Shown: positions 24,218 through 34,788 of the stretch, piece by piece
Numbering within the stretch: position 1 is the stretch's first letter
How the letters are laid out: each line of letters begins with the position of its first letter
Made by a program: the position numbers and the translations under genes
The notes under the pieces: generated by a model
Database searches by the model: none
What the model was told of the DNA's origin: nothing
The model's input: the letters and a program-made list of their open reading frames with translations, nothing else
Source of the DNA: Streptomyces odontomachi
GTDB taxonomy: Bacteria; Actinomycetota; Actinomycetes; Streptomycetales; Streptomycetaceae
Length of the DNA stretch: 64,000 bases
Direction: 5' to 3'
Assembly: GCF_024435355.1 (NCBI RefSeq)
Contig: NZ_JAMJWG010000020.1
Span: 1 to 64,000, forward strand

Positions 24218-25257
24218 GCGCGTCCCCACCGAAGCCGGCCCGGCGGCCCACCATCAAGGAGGTGGCGGCCGCCGCCGGGGTGTCGACGGCGGCCGTGTCC
24301 CAGGCGTTCAACCACAAGGGCCGGCTGTCGGAGCCCACCAGGCGGCGCATCCTGGAAGCCGCCCTCGAGCTGGGCTGGGCCCCGAACGGGCCCGCCGCGG
24401 CACTGCGCAGCGCCCGCACCCGCACCCTCGCCCTGGTGGTGCGCCGGCCCACCGACGTGCTCGGCGCCGACCCGCACTTCAGCGAGCTGATCACCGGTAT
24501 CGAGGGCGAACTGGCCCCCCTGGGCTACGGCCTGCTGCTGCACCTGGTCGCCGGCGTCCAGGAGGAGAACGTGCTGTACGAGCGGTTCGCCGCCGAGGGC
24601 CGCGTCGACGGCGCCGTCCTCACCGACGCACGCACCGACGACACCCGCCCCGCCCTGCTGGCCCGCCTGGGCCTGCCCGCGGTCCTGCTCGGCGCACCCG
24701 ACCCCACCGCCGCCGTGCCACGCGTCGGCCTCGGGCAGCAGGGCGCCGGAGTGCAGGAAGCGGTCCGGCATCTGCTGGACCACGGCCACCGGCGCATCGC
24801 CTATGTGGCCGGGCCCGCCGAGTTGCAGCACACCCGGCTGCGGCTCGGCGCGTTCGAGTCGGCGCTGCGGGCGGCGCACCTGCGGCCCTTCGCCGTGCTG
24901 CACACCGACTTCACCGAGCGGGCGGCCCTCGCCACGACCGGGGCGCTGCTCGACGCCGCCGACCGACCCACGGCGATCATGTACGCCAACGACTCGATGG
25001 CGGTGTGCGGCGTCGGCGCCGCCCAGCGCCGCGGGCTGCGGGTCCCCGCCGACCTGTCGGTGGTCGGCTACGACAACCTGCCGCTCGGCCGCTGGCTGCA
25101 CCCCCGGCTGGCCACCGTCGACCAGCAGGTGCAGCAGGTCGGCGCGGCCGCCGCCCGGCTGCTGCTGGCCCGCTGCGGCGAGGCCGTCGAGGAGCTGGTC
25201 CTCGACGGCCGGCCACGGCTGGTGGAAGGCGAGTCCACCGGCCCGGCACCCGACTGA
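24214..25257 (+). CDS. LacI-family transcriptional regulator
   Basis: 347 residues. The N-terminal helix-turn-helix TIKEVAAAAGVSTAAVSQAFNHKGRLSEPTR is followed by the hinge helix WAPNGPAAALRSARTR and a periplasmic-binding-like sensor (FSELITGIEGELAPLGYG ... VVGYDNLPLGRWLHPRLATVDQQ). It should repress the surrounding uptake and hydrolase genes until the incoming sugar binds, probably at the dyad 21045-21059. The GTG at 24214 is translationally coupled to the permease; a longer frame from 23431 is a shadow. Confidence 0.9.
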   Translation: MSASPPKPARRPTIKEVAAAAGVSTAAVSQAFNHKGRLSEPTRRRILEAALELGWAPNGPAAALRSARTRTLALVVRRPTDVLGADPHFSELITGIEGELAPLGYGLLLHLVAGVQEENVLYERFAAEGRVDGAVLTDARTDDTRPALLARLGLPAVLLGAPDPTAAVPRVGLGQQGAGVQEAVRHLLDHGHRRIAYVAGPAELQHTRLRLGAFESALRAAHLRPFAVLHTDFTERAALATTGALLDAADRPTAIMYANDSMAVCGVGAAQRRGLRVPADLSVVGYDNLPLGRWLHPRLATVDQQVQQVGAAAARLLLARCGEAVEELVLDGRPRLVEGESTGPAPD

Positions 25258-25376
25258 CCCCACCACGACGCCCACCACGCGCCCCTGCCCTCCCCCACGG
25301 CCACCCGCCCCGGAAACGACCGGGACGGGCAGCGCACCGAGGTGCGCACCGAACCGCACGACCGGAGAACGACACC

Positions 25377-27311
25377 ATGCGACGCCACAGCGCCCAGCTC
25401 ACCCACGACCCAGCCGTCCTGCCCTGGCTCGGCGCCAACTTCTGGTCCCGCACCGGCGGGCCCCTGATGTGGCGCGGCTACGACCCGGCGACGGTACGCG
25501 AGGAACTGGCCGTGCTGCGCGCGCACGGTCTGACGATGACCCGGTCGTTCTTCTACTGGCCGGACTTCCACCCCGAGCCGCACCGCGTCGACGAGACCCT
25601 GTGCGGGCACTTCCACGACTTCCTCGACGCCCATGCCGAGGCGGGCATGGCCACCGTGCCCACCTTCCTCGTCGGCCACATGTCCGGGGAGAACTGGGAC
25701 CCGGCCTGGCGCGGCGGCCGCGACCTGTACGAGGACGTGTGGCTGGTGGGCCGGCAGGCGTGGTTCGTCTCCCAGATGACCCGCCGATTCAAGGACCACC
25801 CCGCGGTGACCGGCTGGCTGATCTCCAACGAGATGCCCGGCTACGGCCGCGTCTACCAGGTCGACCCGCCCTCCAGCGAGGTCGTCACGGCCTGGGCGCA
25901 GGCCATGTGCAACGCCGTGCGGGCCGCCGGCGGCACCCAGCCGGTCTCGCTCGGTGACGGCGCGTGGGGCATCGAGGTCACCGGCCGCGACAACGGCTAC
26001 TCGCTGCGCGAGACCGCCGAGTACGTCGACTTCGTCGGACCGCACGTCTACCGCTCGGACACCGACCGGCCGCGCCAGCACTACCGCGCCGCCTTCGAGT
26101 GCGAGCTGGCGGCCGTCACCGGGGCACCCGTCGTCCTGGAGGAGTTCGGCCTGTCCACGGACATGGTGTCCGACGAGAACGCCGCGGTGTACTACCGGCA
26201 GACCCTGCACAACTCGCTGCTGGGCGGTGCCACGGGCTGGATGGCCTGGAACAACACCGACTACGACGACCTGTGGGAGCAGTCGCCCTACGACCACCAT
26301 CCCTTCGAGATGCACTTCGGCATCACCGACGCGACCGGTGCCCCGAAGCCGCCGCTGCGGGAGCTCGGCGCGTTCGCCGAGGTGCTGAAGGCCGTCGACT
26401 TCCCGCGCTGCCGCCGCGGCGACGCGGACGCCGCGCTGGTGGTGCCCGCCTTCCTGGAGCGCGGCTACCCCTACAGCAGGCCCGCCGACCGGCCGCTCAT
26501 CTTCACGTCCCTGCACCAGGGGTACGTGGCGGCCCACGCCGCCGATCTGCCGGTGGGCCTCACCCGGGAGGCCGACGGCCTGCCCGACGAGGCCGCCCTG
26601 TACCTGCTGCCGGCCACCCGCCAGCTCACCACCCGCACCCGGCGCGAGCTCCGGCGCCGGGCCCACCGGGGCGCCACGGTCTACCTGTCGTTCTGCTCCG
26701 GCGAGCACCCGGTGACCCGCGGCCCGTGGTTCGACGACCTGGACGGTCTTTTCGGCGTGGCGCACCAGCTGTCCTACGGGGTCGCCGAGTCCATCGAGGA
26801 CGAGGTACTGGAGATGACGTTCACGCAGGACTTCGGCTCGCTGGCGGCGGGGGACGTGCTGCGCTTCCCGGTCGCCGGGAACGCGGACAGCCGGGCCTAT
26901 CTGCCCGTCGTGCCCCAGGGCGCCCGGGTGGTCGCCGTCGACGCGCACGACCGGCCCGCGCTGCTGGTCAACGAGACCGGGTCCGGCCGTACCGTGCTGG
27001 CCACCTACCCCCTGGAGCACATGGCGGCGCGCACCGCCCGGGCCAACCCCGAGGACACCCACCGGCTGTACGCGGCGCTCGCCCGGGTCGCCGGCGCCCG
27101 GCGCCCCGTGACGGTCGACAGCCCGTACGTCGGTGCGGACGTCCTGGTGCACGAGGACGGGCGGCGCTTCGTGTGGCTGGTGAGCCAGCACGGCGAGGAG
27201 ATCACCGTGCGCCCCGCCGCCGACGGCACCCTGCATGACCTCACCTCAGGTACGGCCGCCGACGAGGTGACGCTCGCCCCGTACGGGGTGCGCGTGATGG
27301 AACTGCGCTGA
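25377..27311 (+). CDS. GH5-like glycoside hydrolase (cellulase/mannanase clan)
   Basis: A 644-residue protein without a signal peptide, so it probably acts on imported oligosaccharide. The TIM-barrel half has WLGANFWSRTGGPLMWR, an acid/base in GWLISNEMPGY (Glu152) and a nucleophile in VVLEEFGLS (Glu256), the Asn-Glu and Glu pair of clan GH-A. Residues about 390-644 form a second, less conserved part like the C-terminal domains of beta-galactosidase/mannosidase relatives. ATG at 25377, with GGAG upstream, 119 bases after the LacI gene. The exact sugar cannot be told. Confidence 0.82.
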   Translation: MRRHSAQLTHDPAVLPWLGANFWSRTGGPLMWRGYDPATVREELAVLRAHGLTMTRSFFYWPDFHPEPHRVDETLCGHFHDFLDAHAEAGMATVPTFLVGHMSGENWDPAWRGGRDLYEDVWLVGRQAWFVSQMTRRFKDHPAVTGWLISNEMPGYGRVYQVDPPSSEVVTAWAQAMCNAVRAAGGTQPVSLGDGAWGIEVTGRDNGYSLRETAEYVDFVGPHVYRSDTDRPRQHYRAAFECELAAVTGAPVVLEEFGLSTDMVSDENAAVYYRQTLHNSLLGGATGWMAWNNTDYDDLWEQSPYDHHPFEMHFGITDATGAPKPPLRELGAFAEVLKAVDFPRCRRGDADAALVVPAFLERGYPYSRPADRPLIFTSLHQGYVAAHAADLPVGLTREADGLPDEAALYLLPATRQLTTRTRRELRRRAHRGATVYLSFCSGEHPVTRGPWFDDLDGLFGVAHQLSYGVAESIEDEVLEMTFTQDFGSLAAGDVLRFPVAGNADSRAYLPVVPQGARVVAVDAHDRPALLVNETGSGRTVLATYPLEHMAARTARANPEDTHRLYAALARVAGARRPVTVDSPYVGADVLVHEDGRRFVWLVSQHGEEITVRPAADGTLHDLTSGTAADEVTLAPYGVRVMELR

Positions 27312-27421
27312 CCGCGCTGAGCGGGCCCGCTGCCGCGGTCCGTGCACACGGGTGGGCCGCCGGACCGTTCGGCTGGCCGGCTGGTTCTCCTGGCGCGTCT
27401 CCCCTTCTCCCGGATACCCAG

Positions 27422-27440
27422 AGTTGAAAATTATAACTTT
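27422..27440. promoter_or_regulatory. AT-rich imperfect dyad before the monooxygenase gene
   Basis: AGTTGAAAATTATAACTTT is strikingly AT-rich for this DNA and contains AGTT/AACT arms and a TATAAC (27432-27437) that could be a -10. Such motifs are common MarR-type operators, but no MarR gene is in the window. Confidence 0.3.
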
Positions 27441-27468
27441 GAGTCACTTCTGAGAAGCGGAGGGCAAC

Positions 27469-29172
27469 ATGGAGGAGCGGGTCCCGGTACTGGTGTGCGG
27501 GGGAAGCCTGGTGGGTCTGTCGGCCGCGGCGTTCCTGGCCTGGCGTGGTGTGCCCGTGCTGGTGGTGGAGCGGCGCGAGCAGACGTGTGTGCATCCGCGT
27601 GCCAAGGCCTTCAGCATGCGGACGGCCGAGCTGTTGCGGCAGCTCGGCATCGAGCAGGAGGTGCGGCGCTGCGGGCCGCCGGGCGTCGCCTTCACGGCCG
27701 GCAGCAGCGAGTTGACCGTGCACACCCTGGCCGGCGCGGAGATCTCCTGGCAGGAGGCCGCGATGGACCCGACCTTCGGGCAGGGGGACGCCAGCCCGTG
27801 CCGTTTCCTGGTGTGCCCGCAGGACGTGCTGGAGCCGATCCTGCGGGACCGGGCGGTGGAGCTGGGCGCGGACGTACGGTTCGGCACGGAGCTGGTCGAC
27901 TTCGAGCAGGACGGGGCGGGCGTCACCGCGCGGATCCGTGACCTCGGCGACGGGGCCGTCACGACGGTGCGGGCGGACTACCTGATCGGGGCCGACGGCC
28001 CGGACAGCTCCGTGCGGGCGGCGCTGGGCATCGGCACGCACGGGGTGGGCACCTTCCAGCACGACGTCAGCGTCCTGTTCGACGCCGATCTGAGCGTCCC
28101 GTTGCGCGGCCGGAAGTTCTTCCTGTGCTTCGTCCAGCACCCGGAGGCGAAGGGAGTGCTGAGCACCGACGGGCGGCGCTGGCAGTACACCAAGTCCTAC
28201 CGGCCCGAAGCGGGCGAGAGCCCGGACCAGTTCACCGAGCAGCGCTGCCGGCAACTGGTCCGGACCGCGGTGGGCGTGCCCGATCTGGAGCTGGACGTGG
28301 TGGACATCCAGGCCTGGTCGATGTCGGCGTGGGTCGCCTCCCGCATGCGGCAGGGCCGGGTGTTCCTGGCCGGGGACAGCGCCCACGTCTGCCCGCCCGC
28401 CGGCGGGTTCGGCGCCAACACCGGGATCCAGGACGCCTACGACCTGGCCTGGAAGCTGGCCCATGTGCTGGACGGGCGGGCGGGTGCCGGGCTGCTGGAC
28501 ACCTATCAGGACGAGCGGCTACCGGTGGCCTCGTTCACCGTGGACCAGTCCGTCGCCCGTTTCGTCGAGCACAACTCCCCCGCGCAGGCCCCCGCCGGGG
28601 AGCGGATCTCCCAGGTCAGCCATCTGGCGGTGACGATCGGCTACCGCTACCGGTCCGCCGCCCTGCCGCCGTGCCCGCCCGGCGACGACGCGCCGTGCGA
28701 GGTCCCGGGGCCCCCGCGCGGCCGCCCCGGTACCCGCGTCCCCCATGCGTGGCTGGAGCACGGCGGTGCGTCGGTCTCCACCGTGGAACTGGCCGGGCGC
28801 ACCTTCGCCCTGCTCGCCGGGCCTGCGGCGGACCGCTGGGGCAAGGCCGCCGAGGTGGTGGCCGGCCGCCTCGGTGTCGACGTCGACGTGCACCACCTCC
28901 CGGCGACGGCCGCGCCCGGCGCCGAGGAGCAGCACGGTGCCGCCGGCCGTCGGGGCGAGGATGCCGGGAGCAGGGACGGGCGTGCGCAGGGTGAGCAGGT
29001 GCTGGGCGCGTTGGGCCTGGACGAGGGCGGCGCGTTGCTGATGCGGCCGGACGCCTTCGTCACCTGGACGTCACCCGTGCGGTGCCTGGACCCCGAGGCC
29101 GAACTGCACCGGGCGCTGGCCCGCGCCCTGGCCCGCCCGGAACAGCCGGCCGCCCTCCCCACCAGCCCCTGA
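27469..29172 (+). CDS. FAD-dependent aromatic monooxygenase (phenol/anthracycline hydroxylase type)
   Basis: A 567-residue class A flavoprotein hydroxylase. The FAD-binding start is VPVLVCGGSLVGLSAAAFLA, the NADPH-related DG motif is DYLIGADGPDSSVR, and FAD ribityl contact is in GDSAHVCPPAGGFGANTG, followed by DAYDLAWKLA. A C-terminal thioredoxin-like part (TFALLAGPAADRWGKAA) is typical of PheA/TfdB and polyketide-tailoring hydroxylases such as RdmE. It would insert one oxygen into an aromatic ring using NAD(P)H. ATG with GGAGGG upstream. No polyketide genes adjoin it, so the substrate is unknown. Confidence 0.85.
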   Translation: MEERVPVLVCGGSLVGLSAAAFLAWRGVPVLVVERREQTCVHPRAKAFSMRTAELLRQLGIEQEVRRCGPPGVAFTAGSSELTVHTLAGAEISWQEAAMDPTFGQGDASPCRFLVCPQDVLEPILRDRAVELGADVRFGTELVDFEQDGAGVTARIRDLGDGAVTTVRADYLIGADGPDSSVRAALGIGTHGVGTFQHDVSVLFDADLSVPLRGRKFFLCFVQHPEAKGVLSTDGRRWQYTKSYRPEAGESPDQFTEQRCRQLVRTAVGVPDLELDVVDIQAWSMSAWVASRMRQGRVFLAGDSAHVCPPAGGFGANTGIQDAYDLAWKLAHVLDGRAGAGLLDTYQDERLPVASFTVDQSVARFVEHNSPAQAPAGERISQVSHLAVTIGYRYRSAALPPCPPGDDAPCEVPGPPRGRPGTRVPHAWLEHGGASVSTVELAGRTFALLAGPAADRWGKAAEVVAGRLGVDVDVHHLPATAAPGAEEQHGAAGRRGEDAGSRDGRAQGEQVLGALGLDEGGALLMRPDAFVTWTSPVRCLDPEAELHRALARALARPEQPAALPTSP

Positions 29173-29297
29173 ACCTGCCGTGCGCACCACTCCTGCCCCG
29201 GCCGGGCACGCCGCACGAGCCCGGCCGGGCGGTGGGCGGCGCGCACGGCCGACGGTCCCTGGTGCTGTGGCCGGTGAACCTTCCCGACTACGGCACC

Positions 29298-29482
29298 AGG
29301 TCCTGTCCGGCGGATCTTGCCGCGGTCGCGGGGTCTGGCACGCCCATCTGCGGCGTTGTCGTCGGTTGCCAACGCGCCGCGTCGGCGCCCTCCTCCGCCT
29401 TGCAGCTGGACGCACCAGACCCCGCTCACCTGGGCCGAGAGGTGACCGCCACCCGCATGCGGCCTGATCCGCCGGACAGGAC

Positions 29483-29484
<2 letters not shown>
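29298..29484. mobile_element. MITE-like element with 19-bp perfect terminal inverted repeats
   Basis: AGGTCCTGTCCGGCGGATC (29298-29316) is repeated exactly in inverse at 29466-29484. A second, inner pair (CGGGGTCTGG at 29329-29338 and its complement at 29415-29424) is nested inside. The 187-bp unit has no transposase and fills the gap between the monooxygenase and NCS1 genes; its right tip overlaps the NCS1 stop codon. Terminal sequences of this sort occur on IS5-group elements. No target duplication is evident. Confidence 0.6.
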
Positions 29485-31093
<1,609 letters not shown>

Positions 31094-31162
31094 GGACGGA
31101 TCCCATTCGCTGGTAGGGATGCGCTGGCGAGGGCGTGGGGGGTGCCTGGTGTGCCTGCCCGG

Positions 31163-31210
31163 CCGGCGCCGCGCGGGGTGGGTACCGGTGGCCACCCCGC
31201 GCGGCGCCGG
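31163..31210 (-). terminator. 19-bp perfect hairpin downstream of the LLM oxidoreductase gene
   Basis: 31163-31181 pairs perfectly with 31192-31210 around a 10-base loop. It lies about 70 bases past the LLM gene stop and before the NCS1 start, so it probably ends the first transcript or attenuates read-through. Confidence 0.65.
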
Positions 31211-31279
31211 TGGCCGTGCGGCGCTGGTGGGAGCGCGGAGGGGGAGGTGCGGATGGGGAACGAAAGGTGCCGACCGGGG

Positions 31280-32278
31280 TCAGCCGAGTGCCGGGATGAT
31301 CTGCGATCCGTAGGCGTCGATCACGTTCTCACGTGCGTCGTGCATCGCATAGATGGCGAACTGGTCCACGCCCAGATCCTTGAGCGCCCGCAGCTTCTCC
31401 AGGTGTGCCTCCACCGGGCCGAGCAGGCAGAAGCGGTCCACGATCTCGTCGGGGACGAAGGCCGTGTCGGGGTTGCCGGAGCGGCCGTGGTGCGCGTAGT
31501 CATACCCCTGGCGGGCCTTGATGTATGCGGTGAGCGCGTCGGGCACCATGCCGGAGTGCTCGCCGTAGCGCGCGACCAGGTCGGCGACGTGGTTGCCGAC
31601 CATGCCGCCGAACCAGCGGCACTGCTCGCGTGCGTGGTCGAGGTCGTCGCTCACGTAGGCCGGTGCCGCCACGCAGATGGTGAGCTCCGCGGGGTCACGG
31701 CCGGCCGCCTCGGCCGCTTCCCGGACCGCCTTGACCATCCATTCGGTCAGGTACGGGTCGGCGAGTTGCAGGATGAACCCGTCGGCGCACTGCCCGGCCA
31801 GCGCGAGCGCCTTGGGTCCGTAGGCCGCCATCCACACCGGCAGCCGGCCGTCCTTGACCCAGGGCAGCCTGAGCGGCTGGCCGTTGACCTCGGCTTCGCG
31901 GCCCTCGGCGAGGTCGCGGATGACGCCGATGGCCTCGCCGAGCCGGGCCAGCGTGTTCGGTTTGCGGCCCGCGACGCGCATCGCGGAGTCGCCCCGGCCG
32001 ATGCCGCAGACGGTGCGGTTGCCGAACATCTCGTTCAGCGTCGCGAAGGTGGAGGCGGTCACTTCCCAGGTGCGGGTGCCCGGGTTGGTGACCATGGTGC
32101 CGACCTTCAGCCGCTCGGTGTGCTCCAGGATGCGGCTGTGGATGACGAACGGCTCCTGCCAGAGCACGGCCGAGTCAAAGGTCCAACCATGGCTGAATCC
32201 CGACTGCTCCGCGCGTCGCATTAAGTCGACGACGGTGGAGGCCGGTGGGTCCGTCTGCAGGACGAGACCGAAGTCCAT
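31280..32278 (-). CDS. LLM-class F420-dependent oxidoreductase (TIGR03842-like)
   Basis: A 332-residue luciferase-like TIM-barrel enzyme. MDFGLVLQTDPPASTVVDLMRRAE and VKVGTMVTNPGTR-like blocks fit the TIGR03842 subfamily, predicted to use coenzyme F420. Its members commonly sit next to hydantoinase/dihydropyrimidinase and NCS1 permease genes, as the relics here indicate. The ATG at 32278 has AGGAG upstream; a start at 32299 is less likely. Confidence 0.82.
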   Translation of the reverse strand: MDFGLVLQTDPPASTVVDLMRRAEQSGFSHGWTFDSAVLWQEPFVIHSRILEHTERLKVGTMVTNPGTRTWEVTASTFATLNEMFGNRTVCGIGRGDSAMRVAGRKPNTLARLGEAIGVIRDLAEGREAEVNGQPLRLPWVKDGRLPVWMAAYGPKALALAGQCADGFILQLADPYLTEWMVKAVREAAEAAGRDPAELTICVAAPAYVSDDLDHAREQCRWFGGMVGNHVADLVARYGEHSGMVPDALTAYIKARQGYDYAHHGRSGNPDTAFVPDEIVDRFCLLGPVEAHLEKLRALKDLGVDQFAIYAMHDARENVIDAYGSQIIPALG

Positions 32279-32339
32279 GGGCACGCTCCTAGTCCTCAAG
32301 GGCTGGGCGGGCTCCGGACGGGGCCCACCGGGTGCGGGG

Positions 32340-32460
32340 GCCGGTCAGTTCAGGTGCGGGCAGGCGGTCCGGTGGCGGCGCGTCGGCTGCCCCGCCACGA
32401 CCGCCTGGTGGAGCAGGTCCGTGCGCTTCTCCACGCCCGGCAGGCGGGCGGCGCCCACGT
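32340..32460 (-). pseudogene. Decayed fragment of a hydantoinase/dihydropyrimidinase gene
   Basis: Read leftwards the DNA encodes LPGVEKRTDLLHQAVVAGQ, close to the LPGVENRMDLLHQAVVEGH stretch of hydantoinases, then loses similarity and stops. Bases 32396-32433 match 38701-38738 at 36 of 38 positions. It lies about 60 bases from the LLM gene. Confidence 0.55.
32396..32420 (+). repeat. 25-bp direct repeat, left copy
   Basis: CACGACCGCCTGGTGGAGCA... is identical over 25 bases to 38701-38725, in the same orientation. The two copies bound a 6.3-kb segment with the LuxR and STAND-WD40 genes. Both copies are inside hydantoinase-like sequence. Confidence 0.7.
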
Positions 32461-32926
32461 GCCGGCGTCGCCGACGATGGAGCCGAGTTCGCATACCGGT
32501 TTCTCCCAAGTCCCGGACTTCAGGTAGTGCAGGGCCCGTTGGCAGATACTCCGCGGACGATGCCCCCGCGTGACGCGATCAGACAGGTCTCTCCCTGCCG
32601 GACCATGCCTGACCTTGTGCTGAGAGGCCTCGAAGGCATTTCTTGAAGGCACAACTCTGGACTCGTTCCGAGGGGTTTGCAAGGGGTGTTCTACACGCGT
32701 CCACCTCCCATCCGTCAGAGAGGTCGGCATCAAACACCCATTTCGGGTGAACTCTACTCCGAAGGGGCACCCTTTGCTCCTCAGCGCGCCGGGCCCCGGA
32801 AGCGGACATGGCCCCGCCGCCCGGCAGTCGGCCGGGCGGCGGGGCAGGCGGAACACCGGCACAGGGATCCGGCACAGGGATCCGGCACGGCAGATCCTGC
32901 GGTCGCGCGGGACGCGCCGCGTACGG
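32461..32926. other. Intergenic stretch with a terminator and a short tandem repeat
   Basis: No supported gene. Bases 32640-32800 are relatively AT-rich. The 13-base unit ACAGGGATCCGGC occurs twice in tandem at about 32863-32890, next to the LuxR-gene terminator. Confidence 0.4.
32811..32845 (-). terminator. Terminator of the LuxR-family gene
   Basis: A perfect 15-bp stem (GCCCCGCCGCCCGGC at 32811-32825, pairing with 32831-32845) with loop AGTCG, about 80 bases past the stop. Confidence 0.7.
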
Positions 32927-34141
32927 TCAGCGCTCGCGTTCCACCATGCCGTCGGGTTTGTCGAGCCAGCCGAGGCGTGCTGCCCTGACACCCGCCTGGA
33001 AGCGGCTGGTCGCCCCGAGTTCCTGCAAGAGAGCGGAGATGCGCCGTCGGCAGGTGCGTACCGACATCCCCAGCCGGCGGGCGATGACCTCGTCCTTCTC
33101 TCCGGTGGCGAGGCCGCGCAGCAACGACTTCTCCAGGGCCCCGACCTTTCCCTGGTAACCGTTGGCCAGTCCCTTGTAGGGGACGGCTTCACGCCACAGG
33201 CGATCGTGGACCGAGCAGAGGAAGCGGACGAGATGGCGGTCGGTGATCACGACCGCCCCGTTCGAACGGTCCTGCACATCATCGAGGGGGACGAAGGCAA
33301 CCTTGCGGTCGAAGACCAGCATGCAGGTGGTGAGTTCTGCCAGGGTGCGCACTTCGGCTCCGGCCTCGACGGCCCCGCGCACGCTGGGCTGCATGGCCAG
33401 GCTGGTCCGCACGGTGTGCTGGCACAGGATCCGCGTCGTCACCCCGCGCTCCACGTGGACGGTGGAGCCCGACAGCAGGTCGGGCAGGGCGTACGGCCAG
33501 TGGGCGCCCTCCGGTTGGACCGTGATCATCTCGTTGTGGCACTGCTCCGCCTCGAGCCTGAGGCGGTTGCGAGCCGCCTGGGGATCGTGGAGCACCTCCA
33601 ACCCGTACGGCGTCCGGGTGGCGGCATCGGCCCTGAAGGCCGCGTCGTAGTCGCCCGCCAGGCGACGCAGGACGCCCAGTGCCTGGTTCATCTCTTCCCG
33701 GTACTGGCGCACGTTTCGCTCGAATGCCGTGGCGGCCTGGTACGCGGCCATGCGGGGGTCGACGGGGACCAGCTGCTCCTCGTCGTCCCCGCGGCGCAGC
33801 AGCCGCAGCTGCACCAGTGTCCGCAGAGCCGCGTCCACGTCCTCGCAGGGCAGTGCGAGCTCCTCGGCGGCGGCGCGGTGGTCGATGGTGCGGTGCGCGA
33901 GCGCCCGCAGGTACAGGGCTCTGCTCACGTCGTCGAGGCGCGACACCTGCGTGTCGACGGTGGGCTGGTGCTGTAAGCCGGCCTCGGCAACGTCACACGT
34001 GTCTCCTCGATGGCCCTCGGACGCCGGTGTGCCGGGATGTACGGGCATCACCGATATCCGGGGGACGGTGACGCCCCCGTCGAGATGGCGCTCGGCGCGG
34101 GCGAGAAGGGGTTCGGGCTGCCGTGTAGTGCGGTCGATCAT
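32927..34141 (-). CDS. LuxR-type transcriptional regulator with a TTA codon
   Basis: 404 residues. An N-terminal winged-helix-like region (VSRALYLRALAHRTIDHRAAAEEL) resembles the TrmB-like front of many Streptomyces LuxR regulators; the centre is PLD-like. The C-terminal HTH (LLRGLATGEKDEVIARRLGMSVRTCRRRISALL) binds DNA. Codon 56 is TTA (33974-33976 on the plus strand), so translation should need the bldA tRNA. The ATG at 34141 has AGGGA upstream; a GTG lies one codon earlier. It stands alone within the segment bounded by 25-bp repeats, so its targets are unknown. Confidence 0.82.
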   Translation of the reverse strand: MIDRTTRQPEPLLARAERHLDGGVTVPRISVMPVHPGTPASEGHRGDTCDVAEAGLQHQPTVDTQVSRLDDVSRALYLRALAHRTIDHRAAAEELALPCEDVDAALRTLVQLRLLRRGDDEEQLVPVDPRMAAYQAATAFERNVRQYREEMNQALGVLRRLAGDYDAAFRADAATRTPYGLEVLHDPQAARNRLRLEAEQCHNEMITVQPEGAHWPYALPDLLSGSTVHVERGVTTRILCQHTVRTSLAMQPSVRGAVEAGAEVRTLAELTTCMLVFDRKVAFVPLDDVQDRSNGAVVITDRHLVRFLCSVHDRLWREAVPYKGLANGYQGKVGALEKSLLRGLATGEKDEVIARRLGMSVRTCRRRISALLQELGATSRFQAGVRAARLGWLDKPDGMVERER

Positions 34142-34788
34142 CACGATCCCTAGCGAGCAAGTGCCGATTGTTTTCTGGCGGCAATGAGTCGTCAAGAACA
34201 AGGAGTGGGGAAAATTGACCTGTTCGTGCGGGCAAGAACGTCTCGTAGGAGAATTTCCCGCCGGGGGCAGGAGTTCGGTGAACGCGGCCAGGCCCGAGCA
34301 CGGTGCGCGCGGCTGCGCCGAACGCCTCCGGCATCGCGCCGCATCCGAGACAACAACGCTCCGACGTTGTTCACCAACCCCGGTCGACGTGCTAATCAAC
34401 CGGAAGCCACCGCCCCGCGCCCGCTCCTCCAGGAGTCGACCTCCGCGAAACGCTTCCCAGTGCGGGCTCGGACCGGGCCAGGCGAGGTGGATCACATGCT
34501 GCCGGCCGGCGATGGGTACGGGAGCCGGGGGCTCGTCGGCACACCGGGGGCTCGTCGGCACAGAGGACGAGGCCGTATTCACGATCTCCGGAAAGTCGGC
34601 CGATGCGCACGGATCACGGTGATATCCCTGGAGCGTGACGGGCCGGACCAGGAATGGCCAACAGTATGCCGGGCCGGTTCGCGGAGAAAAGGCCGGCGAC
34701 GGCGAAGAACCGGAGAAGAACCCGACAGGGAAGGAGGGCTGGAACCCCGCGGCACGGCACCGTCAGAAAAACCGAACCCGTGGCCGCT
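34142..34788. other. Intergenic region between the LuxR and STAND-WD40 genes
   Basis: 647 bases with no supported gene. The part near 34142-34210 is AT-rich and includes TTGACG on the minus strand, a possible -35 for the LuxR gene. The open frames present lack codon bias, ribosome sites and recognisable protein features. Confidence 0.4.

Noticed and set aside
27469..29172. Aromatic monooxygenase as part of a polyketide cluster
   Set aside because: No ketosynthase, cyclase or other tailoring genes are within reach; neighbours are sugar uptake and nucleobase transport.
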